A stretch of 64,000 nt of DNA from Coleophoma eucalyptorum (lineage: Eukaryota > Ascomycota > Leotiomycetes > Helotiales > Dermateaceae), in assembly GCA_026120035.1 (NCBI GenBank), contig JALRME010000004.1, positions 1,674,001 to 1,738,000 of the forward strand. The letters run 5' to 3'. Under the pieces are notes generated by a model, which was not told the DNA's origin, did not search any database, and saw nothing but the letters and a program-made list of their open reading frames with translations. The stretch's first letter is position 1. Every line of letters starts with the position of its first letter. Shown here piece after piece: positions 34,787 through 47,273 of this stretch. A program made the translations under genes and the position numbers.

Positions 34787-35635
34787 CTAAGATGCAGGAG
34801 ACTCTATGTCAACGGCATGTGCCATTTCTTGCATGGTTTCAAATCTCCATGCCGGATCGACCTCGTCCTTCAACTCCTCAAACTTTTCACGGTCGTTATC
34901 TCTATCTATCCAAGCACTCACAATACCCATCTGCTTAGCCGGCACATGATCGGCGGTCAAAGATTGAGCAGTATGTAAAATCTGCTCTTTTGGAACTCCT
35001 AGTTCACCCCCTACATGGTCCAATAGGTAGTGAAAGTTTTTGAGATCTGGCTTGTAGGAGCCAATATTTTCAGCCGTATAAACGGCGTCGAACTCGGCGC
35101 CTTGCAATGGCCCCTCAAGAGTCCTCTTGATAGTATCGTTGTCAATGTTGCTTAAAATTACAAGCTTATAATGTTTCTTCAAGGCTTGAAGTGCAACAAC
35201 AGTGTCGGGAAACGCAGGCCAGTCACCGACGCTGATTCCGAAGGCTTCAGCTTCTTCTGCGGATGGTGTTGGAAGTGAGAGAGATTGGGCAAAAGCAACG
35301 TAAGCTAGTGGGAGAATCTTGCGATACAAGAGGTTCGGTTGTGTCCTTTCGTAGTAGGATTCATACTTCTGGAAAGCGGCCAAAGTGTAGACACGATCAT
35401 TGATATATGGATTCGGGGTCCCAAGCTGGCACAAGAGTGGCTGGAGGCCTGTAAACATCCCACCTTGTACAGCTTTAGCTTGGGTGAACAAATATAAGAA
35501 CATGAAAACAATATACATGTTGTAAGTGAACTAGGTCATAACCTTACCTTTTTCATCGACTAATGTGGAGTACACATCGAACGTCAAGGCTCGAAAGTCC
35601 TTCAGACGCTTCCCTGCTGCATCGAACGTAGCCAT
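34787..35635 (-). CDS. Type II haloacid dehalogenase (HAD superfamily hydrolase)
   Basis: Exon 1 is 35548-35635 and exon 2 is 34787-35463, giving 254 residues. HAD motif I is ALTFDVYSTLVDEKG with the nucleophilic Asp; motif II is KLVILSNIDNDTIK with Ser; motif III includes the Lys in NIGSYKPDLKNF; and motif IV is around AQSLTADHVPAKQMG. A cap domain lies between motifs I and II. Enzymes of this type dehalogenate 2-haloacids, but many fungal members act on other small substrates, so activity is uncertain. The protein is predicted to be cytosolic. It converges on the second Zn2Cys6 gene, with about 280 bp between stops. Confidence 0.85.
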
Positions 35636-36123
35636 TTGGTGTTAATAATATTATTTCAAAGTGTACTTGATTCAGCGTGATGCTCTACAGGAAGAGGCCT
35701 TTGATCAATTATCTAGTCTTCACTTATAGTTAAATGGTAAGTGGTGAGTGTACGCCTTCTGCAGGTCACTTTCTGCACGTGCGGGGCTTGGAAAGGCGTA
35801 GATGACAACCATGTGGGTAGCGTAGCGTGTACCCCACTCCACTAGTTCAACTGTTCAGATATGGGAAATTGGTTACATGGTACTCTATCCTAGATCATAA
35901 TGTTAGGTGGCCTGCCATAGTGAAGAGACGCACATTTACGAAACATTCGACTGCTGCAAGGGATTATGCCGGAATCAGAGGTTCTAGTGATAACGCTGGG
36001 ACCGACAGTTAGTCAGATGCCTGAGTATTGACATAAGGGCGAAGCAGAACAATATCCGAGATACATTATCTGCCAGTGACAGCGGTACTGTAGTATCGTT
36101 CCTGGACCGATCTATGCACCAGA
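35636..36123. other. Intergenic region
   Basis: No gene is seen. Contains the promoter of the dehalogenase gene on the left and the 3' flank of a minus-strand gene on the right. Confidence 0.4.
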
Positions 36124-38598
36124 TCATTCTACTTCTTCTACGACGGACGCGAAGGCTTGTGATCCATCTTCTACAGCCAGGTTTTGAAGCGATTCTTCCA
36201 AGCCAGTCTTCTTTGCTTTACCCTTTGATCCAGGTTTCGAGCTCTTCTTCTTTTTTCGAACTGTTCCCCCTTCGGCGCCCGTTGGGGCTTCTTTGATCCA
36301 GCGTACAATGGCTTGCGCTCTTTCAGTGCTGATGGGATACTCCTTCCCATCTTCTTGGGCCCAACGCTTTGGCATCTCTCTGCCATCCAGCTTTCTTGCC
36401 TCCTCCTCTTGCAATCTCCTTCTCGCAGCGACTGCAGCATGAAAACTTTCTTCATCATGAACTCTGTCATCTTCAAGTGCTTCCATAATTGCTTGCTGCT
36501 TTAAGCGCTCTTCCTTCTCCAAGGCTGTCTCCTTCTGCTGATTAGGCAGAGCTTGGCCAGGCAAAGGAGCAGGAGCACAGAGAACCTCCCAAGATTGTTG
36601 TAGTTGGATCCAATTATCGGCTCGACGTATAACTTCTATCCAGTCTGCTCGACTAGGAGAGCGTGCCGCTTGGAAAATGGGGTATCCATCACAAACTCGA
36701 GCAAGTCTTGCAACCATGTGAGCATGTCGCTGCAGTTCTCGAGCTGATGTTTGGATTAAGCAGTGGCAAAGCAACAAAGAGTGAAGTGCATCTGTAAGCA
36801 GTGGGTGATAAGTGAGTGCCTCATGGCAATCAGCTTGAACCAAAAGGGCTTGGGCAGATTCACTCTGACGCCCGTGTAGCTGTTGCTTTGTGGTAAGAGC
36901 ATTGCTGGTCTCAGGATACGGTGGGAGGTCCGCCGGGGGAGTTGCCGAGAACAAAGTAGAGATTTGATGTACGACTGGTAAAGGAAGTGTAGGAAGATCG
37001 CTATTTCGAGCAGTACCTGCCTGAGATCTATGTCTGCTTGCATGAGCACCGCTGTGAGGTGTCAGAGCACTAGATAATTGCCCATTACTCAAAGAGGAGT
37101 TGCTTTCCAGATCTAGAATCTTGCCTTGATTCTGATTCTGTGGACGTGATAGTCGGCTTCCATTGGCAGCTTGATTCACTTTCCGGGCGAAGTCATCGGT
37201 TATCTCAGATGGTAAGCCTGGCGTGTAATCAAAATGCGCAAGATATGCGATGTAGTCTCTTAGCGCCCTTTTGGCATACGTCTTAACCATCTTTCGAGCT
37301 TCGAGGTTTTTCCCTTGTGCCTCCTTCTCTGCTGCGCTAGGCTCTGGTGGGTCACTGGTCTCGAAAAGCAGGTCCTCAGTCTTCGTGCCATTACTGCGGC
37401 CAAGATTGTTTGCAGATCTACGTAGCGATTTTGGCAAAGCAGCATCTACATGTTGGCAGGCCATAGTCAAGTAAACACCAGCTCGGTGGAACAAGAGTTG
37501 AGTTTCAAGACTACTCGGGTGGTCTTCTTCTTCCAATCTGACTTCCTCTTTCCATTTGCCATTTCGCGTTGAATCAGAAGATACCGGATTGGCCAATTGC
37601 AATTGTTGGCGCCCACTTTTATGTTGCCCTTGGTAGTATCTGCAAACTTGCAGTGCCTGTGTGAGATCCTGAGCGGAACCCAAATAGTCGTCCTTGAATA
37701 TCTTTGTAATTGCACGTGTTCTCAATATTTCGCCTTCACTAGGCCTGTCTGCGATGACTTCATCTAATGGCTGTAAACTGGTACACTCAGCGAGCTGGCG
37801 TGAGGGTATCTTCTCGTGGAAGAAATGTACGTATTTTGCGTCTGAGTCTAGGGGACTCCGCTGCAAAACGAGCTGTGCCACGTCTTCAAGTGTTGACGCA
37901 GATTGCATAGTCGCAACACTACAGGCAATCTCATCTAGATGGTATGCCTTCGAAAGCTTCTGTGTCGCCTGCTCCCTCATGCGATGTTTCCGTTCCCGAG
38001 ATAACTTCGCATTGCCGCCTCCTCCGCCCAGACCAAGACCCAGTGCTGCTCCGCCATTGCCTACCAACCCATTCCCAGCATTCAAGGAATTTGTAAGGGA
38101 TGATGATGTGACGCCGCTCGCGGCTCGGACTGCTAAGTTTGTGGCATCGTCAACGAGCTGCCGAATCTTGAGGAGATCGAAGAAGACGGCTGGGTCTATA
38201 GGTCTGGGACGGGGAAGGTTGTAATTGTTGTTGGCAAGACTTTCGAGTACTTCTGGGGGGAGTTGAAGCCATGGCCCATGAAATGAGGAGATATAACGCC
38301 AATGTCTGGTTGCAGGAACGTCAGTGAGTAAATTATATCAGCTCGTGGTGAGTATTGAAATGCGGTCGACTCGCGACAACAGCGTCGAGCCCGAGTTCTG
38401 TACCAATGCGCATAAGGTCCCATGCTCTGGATCTGGGTAGACATACTTGTTGCGACAGATAATCAGGGCAGACGTCGAAGGCTGGGTCTTGGGTTGCTTC
38501 CCTGATGTTGCTGGCGGCAGCGCATTTGCAGATTCCTTTGCTTCGGAGGTTTCGCCAGGTGCCTGAGAATCGGGGCTTTTGTTCTTTTTGCGGGCCAT
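36124..38598 (-). CDS. Conserved-looking 777-residue protein, function unknown
   Basis: Exon 1 is 38447-38598 and exon 2 is 36124-38305. The protein starts MARKKNKSPDSQAPGE and, across the intron, has ICRNKHWRYISSFHGPWLQL and PIDPAVFFDLLKIRQLVDD, an N-terminal block I associate with an uncharacterised filamentous-fungal family. It then has a glycine-rich stretch (GNGGAALGLGLGGGGG) and long helical segments (EGEILRTRAITKIFKDDYLG, MVARLARVCDGYPIFQA) that suggest a TPR-like solenoid, though I cannot count repeats safely. The C-terminus is lysine-rich (TVRKKKKSSKPGSKGKAKK), then acidic. It could be a nuclear or scaffold protein; this is only a guess from composition. Confidence 0.68.
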
Positions 38599-39160
38599 GG
38601 CTACTATTTTGTCAATGCCTGCAATAGCTATGCGCAGAGGCAAGTGAGGTCGAAGAGACCATGGATTACGATCTAAGAATGTCTTATGCAAATACCTGCA
38701 GATAAATTTATCGTAGGGAGATAGTGAGGTAAGATATGGGGAACCGAGGTCGGTTAGGCTCTGTTTAGATACGATCATAGCAAGCTGCCATGTTAGGACT
38801 AAGGATTCTTCAAGAGTAAAACAGCTTCTGCCGGTAGATCGTTCCATTCGGCAAACAGATGCAACATGGGGCCTAGATCTATCGATATGGGCCCGAGAAA
38901 ACATAAGGTCGTCCCTTTTCTACACTCCAGAATCCAGAGATTCTCTCAAAATAAGCTTAGACACCCATGCCAAACCTCATCTGAACTTCTACACTCAAGC
39001 TTCCAGCACATTTTCTATGTCATGACTATTATGGATATACCAGAAATAAAAGCGCTGCAACGCTATGCTCCTTATCATTATGCTGGATTTTTACTGCGCA
39101 CACCAGCAACTGCGTACTGCCCTCCTCTTGCAAATCCCATATGTGCATTATGCAGTTGCT
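38599..39160. other. Intergenic region between two same-strand genes
   Basis: No gene is seen; it spans the upstream region of the 777-residue protein gene and the 3' flank of vps9. Confidence 0.4.
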
Positions 39161-41801
39161 TCATGAACTTAGAGCCAAACATGCATCAACCGCGAGACCA
39201 ACCCTAGTGCGGTGAGTGAAATACTTGCCATTTAAGGAATATTAAGACTCACCTGCCGTCCTTTTGAGTGACCACATCACTAATAATTTCACGGTCGAGG
39301 TCTGGAAACATGCCAGCTAGCGTCTCTACGACATTCTCATGTTCCGCCCGTTGAAGACGATGAGCTTCAGCAATCTCTGCACTTGCCTGTCTTGCGGCTG
39401 CATCCTCTGCACTCATCTTGTCCCGATTATGGTTATTTCGAACAGTCTCCATATATTGAGAGCTTCGAGGCCGGTCGGTACTGATGCCCGGGGAGGGAGT
39501 CATACGTGGAGTGTTCCCAGGAAGTGGTGTTCTTGCAGGTCCACCAGAAGAGGGGCCTTCTTCGGAGAATATCCGCCCGATTGAAGACAGTGGCCGCTGG
39601 ATTGTTCGGAGTAGTCCGCTCATAGCTGCCTTTTCATCCATGCCATCTCCACTTTCGTACTCGTTCGAAGACGTCGACTTTCTAGGGACTGAAGATTCTC
39701 CTTCCATGGAGTGTCGTGGTGTCACCTCAGGACGGCTAATGGTTGACTTTTCAGAGAGTAGGGTTGGGGACGTGGCTTGAGCGACCTCTGCCTGGTGTTT
39801 TTCCGCTATTGCAGAAACAGCTGCTTCTACGTGTTGCTCAAATGCCTCATCAGAGATAGTTAGACTTGTGCGGTCAAGATTCTCAATGAATTGCACAGCA
39901 CCCATCTATATAAGCTGGTTAGCACGGGTGAGTATTTTAGAATCAGACCAGCTTACCAAGGACGAAAGATAGTATCCAGCCTCACCGCCAAGTTTGTCTT
40001 GATTACGAAATCTCAAAATATATTGAACATTCGACACTAAATGCTCGGGATTTGCTTGCAGAACCACGTAGATTAGCAGCGGCATAAAAGAATCTGCCGA
40101 AGAATCTGATTTAGAATGCTTGAGAAGCCCTTATACTCATCAGTACTAGTTTTGTGAGCGGCTTCGCAGATCTTACCAAAGATAACCTTGCAGCAATTGA
40201 GAACACAAATTATTTTGTCCCGTGGTGCTCGATATGTCTTGATTTTGAGCAGCTCTGTCTTCATTAGTAATACATCTATCACATGCGTAAAGTAACGGAC
40301 CTTGCTGTGCTAACAACAAAAAGCGTTTACCACTATCTCCAACAGGGGGGATATCCAGGTGCTCTTCTTTGACCCAACCGTAGATGCTGACTTTCTGGGC
40401 TAGAATATCATCCCGTTCAACGTCCTCTTGATGTTGCCCTCTTCTCCCAGGTCCCATTGGCCGCTCAGCACCCTTTCGCTTAGGTTTGAAGCCAGGAATT
40501 GGTTGTGGAGGAGGGATTGCAGGAGAGAATGTTTGTGTATATAATCTGTTCATCACAAGCTTCTCCATGCCTTCACGCGCGTTGTCGAATTCGGCATCAG
40601 ATACTTCTCGCCATACTTCACACTGCGCCATCTTATTGGTAATAAAAGCCAGAAAGTCGCCTATAATCTTGACTTGCTCATGTACCATCCATTGCTTTTT
40701 GCCAAATTCTTGTAAGAAAGAGCGGAGAAATTTCGCAACTGGGTCTGCGGTTCTGTGTCTAAGTTGTTCCAAAAAGCGATGGAAATCAAAAGGAAGGTCA
40801 GGTTCTGGCTCTGGTTCCGGAGGAGGTGGCCTGTGTAAGGAGGGGGTGCTCGGGGAATCCATATTAGAAAACCGATCATCCGTGGCCCTTGGACTGAAGC
40901 TGTGGATTGAACCAGGTTTAGGAGGAACCGTGGGACCAATATCAGTCAAATCTCGAGGATGAGATCTTGATGATTCGTCTGAAGATATCCTCAGATCTTG
41001 AATCTGAGGGCTTGTCAGGCCAGAATTCAGAGGCTCCAGACTAGATTTGCGAGGAGGGTGCTGCATTGGAGTACCGAGCAGCGGCCCTGCAACTTCTAGT
41101 CGTGGTGACATGACCTCTTCATGTCCAGGCCCTTGTCCCTCCTCACTAAACTGGTCCATGATGCTCTGGATCTCCGATCTTGACTTGAATTCTTGTTCAT
41201 CCTCACTTGCTGAGTGTTTCTCATCAAACCCAGCATCTGATCTTGTGGGCGACATTTCTGTCGAGTTATTCGATGGAGGATGTTTGACTATAGTCGCGAG
41301 GTCAGGAGACGTACGGGATGGGAGCTGGTGTGTCGTATCCGGAGTTTTTAATAGAAGATCAGGGTGGGTTTGATCGTTTGAGAAAGAGCTATGCGGTGTT
41401 TGGGTCGATATTAAAATATCCGGCTTCAATGTAGCCGTAGATGCTTCCATGGTATCGTGGGACTCTGTTTCTAACGCATTAGAGTCCTCCTCCTCAGCCC
41501 TTACATCTACCTCGGTGCCTGCAGCAGACGTCTCTAACCCCGTATATTCTTGGCGAACACTCCTCTCCACCGCTGGGGATGAAGAACCCTCATCTGCCAT
41601 GTTGGATTGCGCATCTAATCTTAATGGTACCAGTGGTAGTGATGCCTTGGGCTTGTTGACCTCCTCAAATGACTCCTTGGGCTGCAACTGCACGAGTTCC
41701 GCAGGGCTACCCACATCATTCGGAGCTCTCTGGGACCGTTGCGTCCCAGTAAGCTCATCGGTAGAATTGATGGCTTCTGTAGGATGTCTGGGAGAAGACA
41801 T
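39161..41801 (-). CDS. vps9: Vps9-type Rab5 guanine nucleotide exchange factor
   Basis: Five exons (40301-41801, 40177-40254, 39957-40129, 39253-39905, 39161-39203) close to 815 residues. The first 330 residues are disordered, acidic and Ser/Pro/Thr-rich. The helical bundle and VPS9 domain follow: DFHRFLEQLRHRTADPVAK, VHEQVKIIGDFLAF, LAQQELLKIKTYRAPRDK, IICVLNCCKVIFGLL and SDSSADSFMPLLIYVVLQA, with the catalytic Asp and the Tyr of the Rab5-binding surface. A C-terminal CUE domain binds ubiquitin (VVETLAGMFPDLDREIISDV and GRVGLAVDACLAL). Vps9 activates Vps21/Rab5 at early endosomes. The long N-terminal disorder is larger than in yeast Vps9 (451 residues). It is divergent from the asparagine synthetase-domain gene. 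Confidence 0.9.
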
Positions 41802-42335
41802 ACATCTACCAGCGCCAGCTCGGCGTGTGGTGGCTTTCTGTATCCTATTGGCGGGGTATTTGCTGGAGGAAGCGGTTCGAGGTTTCGCGGAGCTGCAGTT
41901 GGTTGTGCAGGATATCGACTAATATATCGCCCGAAGTATTACACATCAGTTGGTGAATTGCCTGTTGTGAGCCGTAATCTATCTTAAGTGGTGTTGTTAC
42001 GCCCGTTTCTCTTACTCAAATGTAAATATGGTCGATAGGTAAGGTAGGTTGAAGCCGCCTCACTCTTGTCAGACAATGTTAGAAATGTCGTTGCTAATGA
42101 TCTGGCGACACCCCTTCCCCCTCCCCAATCAAGCAAGCGAGATCGAGCATTTCACAAAAACATGGTCATTACCACCTCATCATCCCAGTGCTCTACTGCA
42201 GCAACTACAAAAGTGACAGTGCCACACTTCAACCAAGGATTCTTCCTCTCAATTTCTTCAGCATCTCACGCAGTCCGAAACTGTGTATAATGCTCAGGTG
42301 AAGTGGCTTCGCATATTAAGGAGAGTCAAGTCAGG
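41802..42335. promoter_or_regulatory. Divergent promoter region between vps9 and the ASNSD1-like gene
   Basis: Head-to-head interval of 534 bp. Upstream of the vps9 ATG the frame stays open for about 40 codons without another ATG, so an additional 5' exon is not excluded. Confidence 0.4.
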
Positions 42336-44269
42336 ATGTGTGGAATACATCTTTCGGTTTCCACTGCAGTTGCCCAACCTCCAAGCCACAGGTTGCGAGA
42401 ACTACTTTGCAAGAGAGGCCCAGATCATCTTGGTAACGTGGGAGCTGAAATCCATCTTCCAAATGAAACTTCCCTCTCTTTACATTTTACCTCCACCGTC
42501 CTTGCCCTAAGGGGATCTCATGGCGAACAACAGCATGGTTATGATAACATCACCAGGCAGCCATTTTATGATACAGGATGCGGTTCAATTCTGTGCTGGA
42601 ATGGTGAGGCTTGGAGAATTGGTCAGAAACCCCTTGTAGGTGACAATGACGGCCAAGTCATCTTCACAATGCTTTTAAAAGCGAGTACTTCAGCACTTTC
42701 GGGCCACGAGTCCAAGAGGGCAGTTCTTGAAGTGCTAAAAGAAATTTCGGGGCCATTCGCTTTTATTTATTTTGATAAAGCTCACAATATCCTTTACTTT
42801 GGGAGAGATCGTCTAGGACGGCGCTCTTTGCTTTACAATACTGATTCTTCTTTACAAGCTCTGGAACTTGCGAGCATAGCGGACCCTAGCAGAGGTACCT
42901 GGGAAGAAATTGAAGCAGATGCAATTTACATAGCTTCATTTGCTGCGAATCAAGATGAGGAAAAGATAGCAGGCACCGAAGAGTGCGTTCTTCCTCAATT
43001 CATGTTTCCAGTGGGGAGAGTACTTTGGGACCAAGTAAGTTCCCGGTTCATGAAAATATTCAAATTGGTTTGACCAATCATATATATGCTTTGCTAACAA
43101 TATACTCCAGGCTCAAAGTATTGGTTCTTTCAATAGAAACATTTCTGAAATTCAACCACTGCAGCTGCAGTCCCCGTCAGTCGCGATTCTGAAACAGCAC
43201 CTTTTGGACTCCCTTAAGCTGCGCATTCTGAATGTCTTGGTACCACCAAGTCTGTATACATCTTCCCGGGTCAGAATTGCGGTCCTCTTTTCTGGGGGAC
43301 TCGACTGCACAGTTCTTGCGCGTTTGGCACATGAGCTTTTGCCATTAGATCAAGAAATTGACTTGCTCAACGTAGCTTTTGAGAATCCTCGGGTGGTACA
43401 AGCTGCAAGAAATGCCCGCAAGCCAGGGCAACCAGAGCCGAACAGTTTAGACCCGTTTGAATCCTGTCCAGATAGACAAACGGGTCGAAAATCATTCCAG
43501 GAGCTACAGGATGTTTCTCCGGCCAGAATTTGGAGATTCGTTGCAGTTGGTCCAGCCCTTCCTCTTCAGTAATCAGAATACTAACTGTCAAAGGTAAATG
43601 TTCCTTTCGCGGAGCTAAAGTCACATAAGCAAGAGGTTGTCGACCTCATCCGCCCACATAACACCGAGATGGATCTCTCCATAGCTTATGCTCTATACTT
43701 CGCTGCTCGTGGCACGGGAATTTCTTACGTTAAGGCATCATATCCCGAATCAGATATCTACAGCACATCTGCTCGAGTACTCCTTTCTGGCCTCGGCGCC
43801 GATGAGCTCTTTGGCGGTTATACTCGTCATGCAACTGCTTTTGAAAGACGAGGATATTCGGGATTGTTAGATGAACTCGAGCTTGATATCAATCGACTCG
43901 GAAAGCGTAATCTAGGTCGAGACGATCGCATTATATCGCATTGGGGTCGAGAAGCCCGATTTCCCTTCCTAGATGAAAATCTTGTCAAGTGGGCCATTGA
44001 GGCGCCTATCTGGGAAAAGTGCGGATTCATGCCTGGACTAAAAGATGCCAATAACAGCACATATTCTGGATTAGAGCCTAGCAAAAAGGTCCTTCGTCTG
44101 TTGGCTTTTGAGCTTGGGTTGGCTTCCGCATCAAAGGAGAAAAAACGCGCTGTAAGTTAAGGTTTTGTGAACAAAGGCCTGGGCTGATGACAGATTTCAG
44201 ATCCAATTTGGTGCTCGAACGGCGAAGATGGAAACCGGAAGAACAAAAGGAACAAGCTTGATATCATAA
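42336..44269 (+). CDS. Asparagine synthetase domain-containing protein (ASNSD1/YML096W-like)
   Basis: Exons 42336-43034, 43111-43545, 43594-44151 and 44201-44269 close to 586 residues. The start at 42336 puts MCGIHLSVS first, so the catalytic Cys2 of an Ntn-type glutaminase is exposed. The glutaminase domain continues with LCKRGPDHLGN and FAFIYFDKAHNILYFGRDRL. The synthetase half has the PP-loop VLFSGGLDCTVLAR, RIWRFVAVNVPFAE, DLSIAYALYFAARGTG, VLLSGLGADELFGGYTRHA and REARFPFLDENLVKW. The gene is distinct from true asparagine synthetase: the N-terminal half is compact and the family (human ASNSD1, yeast YML096W) has no proven activity. The third intron has a textbook ACTAAC branch point. Confidence 0.87.
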
Positions 44270-45556
44270 AGGCTTATGAAGCTCTGGCAGTGGTATTGGC
44301 TATGATGACACATCAGATACTGCTGAGTTTCTCACGGCGAAGCTAGTAGCATGGCTTTCGTGTGTTTCTGTGCAAGCAGTAACCTGAGGGCCTTGGCACT
44401 AGCTTTGGAATTCTTGGGGAACAATGAAGTAGTTAAAAGGCAAGTCTGAGCCAATCTTACTGCTTCAAGGGTACGGCTGTAAGTTGCAGCACGTCTTTTG
44501 TAGCATCAGAGCAGAAACAGGCCGGTGAATCCGATGGCCTGTTGACCAAGGATTGATGATTGAAAACACTTAAATATGACCGCATTAGTTGCGATGTCAT
44601 TTCCGCACCAATGACCAACAAGTTAAATATTAGTCCTACGACTATCTAAGGTTGAGGTACGATACTCCTCTCATGCCACCCTCGTTCCTTCGATACTGGA
44701 GCCGTCGTAAGCCAGAAGATCTGTGCTGCTCCCATGCGCACTAGAAGGTAGTAGTTATACAAGGAAAAATATACAGCCTTGCCAGTGTTGTTCATCTTCA
44801 TTCTGTAGAGCAAGACTTTAAAATTCTCGCTGTCTTCTTCCACTTCACCTTTACAGAGTTGTTAATGTACTCAACCGAGGTCTGGTGGAAATATATTTCT
44901 CCGGAACATCTTGAACAGGCAACTACCACTCTATTTAACATTGATCCTTGTACACTCCGTCTCCATCTCCGTCTCCCAAGCTCCTAGTGAGCAAGCATGC
45001 AAGAGAAGCATGACTGTAAAAGGAAATTTCCCCGCGGATACCCCGCCACACTCTTCGCGAGTGACTGTGGCTAGCCATAATAATTTCACCAGCTTCATCC
45101 AAGGAGATACTTTCAGTAGATCCGATTTCGTGTAGTATCAGATCATAGGCTGCCTGAGCTATCGATACCAGTTCTTTTGCCGCTGTGGAGCAAAGAAACG
45201 GCCAGTAAGGTGCAAGAAGTATTGCGCTCGTTCTCAACATAGTCTGTTGAGTTGCGCTGTACATTTGTGGCGTTTTTTAAGTGCTCTATTGTTCCCCGCA
45301 ATTCCAGATCCTAAAACCCATGCCCTGCCATTGTCAAGTCTTTGGGCTGCGGCTTGGGATTAGCTGTGATAAAATCCTACAGGACATGATATTGCTACAA
45401 GATGGACGTGCTAAGATTCCTTGTCTTGGCCGTACCTTATATAAACACTTGCCTTGTTGCTACACGCTGCTGGAGAATTCTAGAAAATTTTCAATTTTGA
45501 GATTATCTCAAGCAAATCTAGGAATTCTTGTTTAACTCTCTCTGCTCCACCCAACC
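44270..45556. other. Intergenic region with a doubtful minus-strand small gene
   Basis: Minus-strand frames at 44935-45264 (109 codons, with a hydrophobic start MLRTSAILLAPYWPFLCSTA) and 44646-44843 (65 codons, with AVYFSLYNYYLLVRMGAAQI) look slightly better than random and could be exons of one small gene, since a CACTAG acceptor-like site lies between them near 44980. Neither resembles a family I know, so no gene is called. Confidence 0.3.
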
Positions 45557-47273
45557 ATGAAGGCACGATTGATTATGCTGGCATTGCCAGCACTGGCAGC
45601 GGCAATTTCTTCTGGGTGAGCTCAAAAGCCTCACTATGTCTTTATTCACATAAGGAACCTGTGACTTACCAAGTAAAAGTGTAACTCAGCCATTCTTTTT
45701 CAAGGGCCACGATCTCAGCTCACTGAAGATGCTTGAGGATGGAGGTAGCACTTTCAAAGATACACTACGACACAACGCGACCAGACCAGCTGAAGACAGT
45801 TAGTATCCCTGCCTTCGTTCCTTGGGAAGAAAAAGTACTGAGGCTGAGATTCTAAGTCCTTGGGGATGGTGGCATGAATACAGTTAGGTTACGGATTTGG
45901 GTAAACCCAATTGGTGGAACCTATGGTTTGGACTACAATATTGAGCTGGCTCGACGATTTCAGCAGAAGGGCTACAAGATTTATCTTGACTTTCATTTCT
46001 CAGATTCCTGGGCAGATCCAAATAAACAGCCACCTCCTGCTGCATGGCCAACTTCCCTTGGTCCTTTGAGTTCAACACTCCGAAGTTACGTCAGAGATAC
46101 ATTGATATCTTTTCAAGAGGCCGGGGTTCAGCTTACCCTAGTTGCTCTGGGAAACGAGATTCGCCATGGTATGCTGTGGCCAACAGGTTACGCTGATGTC
46201 GATGTAGAACCTTGGAGCGCAACAGTCCGGAACTTCTCTAATCTGGCCACGCTCTGGAAAGCGTGAGTTGAAATCACTTTCTCTACTGTCAAATTCTGAA
46301 AGCAGCCGGATATGGGCACTGATTACTTGGACGTCATAAAGAAATTTGCTTACAAGTATTTAGTGGGAGGGCTGGTGTTGATGATGCTGTCAACCAAGGT
46401 GTCGCAAAGCCTCAAGTCATGATTCACATCGATAATGGATGGAATCTTACTTTGCAGCAGCGATGGTATAATGCTATGGCGGCTAATGGAGTCCAGACAA
46501 GTGAATGGGACGTTTTTGGATTCAGCTTCTACCCATTCTATGGCACCTCAGGTGAAAGCTTTAGGACCCTCGCAAAATAAAACTGCTAACTTTCAGCAAA
46601 GCCACCTTCGAAAATCTCAGGACAACGCTGAATTGGCTAGCCAACAAGTACAAGAAGCCATTGCAGGTTGTGGAAACTGACTATCCGGCAATTTGCAATG
46701 GAGAGTATAATCCTATTCCAGAATCCTCCGAGCCACAGATCCCTTATAGTGTTTCTGGGCAAAAAATTGTACGTCCCAGCTTCTATGCCAGTATCATGGG
46801 AGTGATGCTGGTCCTTCATATCACTCATATCACTCAGTGATTATTGCTGATCAGATCATAGTGGACAGACAATGTTATAGATATTGTCAGGGCAGTCCCA
46901 CTTGGACTCGGAGTGGGAGTTCATTACTGGGAACCAGCATGGCTAAGTAAGTTGATCTTCCGTATCTGGAACGGATAAGTTGAGGCATCATCCTTTACTT
47001 GTGAATCAGACTTTCATATAGGTTCTACGATCAAACATGTAAGAGAAGTATGCTAATTTCAATAAACTAAAGACAACACCTCTCTTGGCAGTAAGATCTC
47101 CTTTCATTTTCAATCCATGCAGAAAATAACTGGGGGCACGGTTCGTGATATACTAATTGTAGTTCCCAGGCGATTGCGAAGATGCGATATTATTCCGCGC
47201 TGATTACAGCAATTATCCCAACACTACTGGATACTCGAGGAGCTCCGTCGATCTTTTCAATATGAAGATATAG
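45557..47273 (+). CDS. Secreted arabinogalactan endo-beta-1,4-galactanase (GH53)
   Basis: Eight exons (45557-45615, 45680-45798, 45857-46262, 46364-46551, 46602-46768, 46862-46946, 47073-47090, 47170-47273) close to 381 residues. A signal peptide is clear (MKARLIMLALPALAAAISSG). GH53 landmarks are GGMNTVRLRIWVNPIGGTYG, IYLDFHFSDSWADPNKQP, VALGNEIRHGMLWPTGY with the acid/base Glu, WDVFGFSFYPFYGTS, LQVVETDYPAICNGEY with the nucleophile Glu, and VGVHYWEPAWLN. The enzyme cuts beta-1,4-galactan side chains of pectin, so the organism probably lives on plant material. The intron count is high and one exon has only 18 nt. The acceptor of exon 5 is the second of two AGs, as frame demands. Confidence 0.93.
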
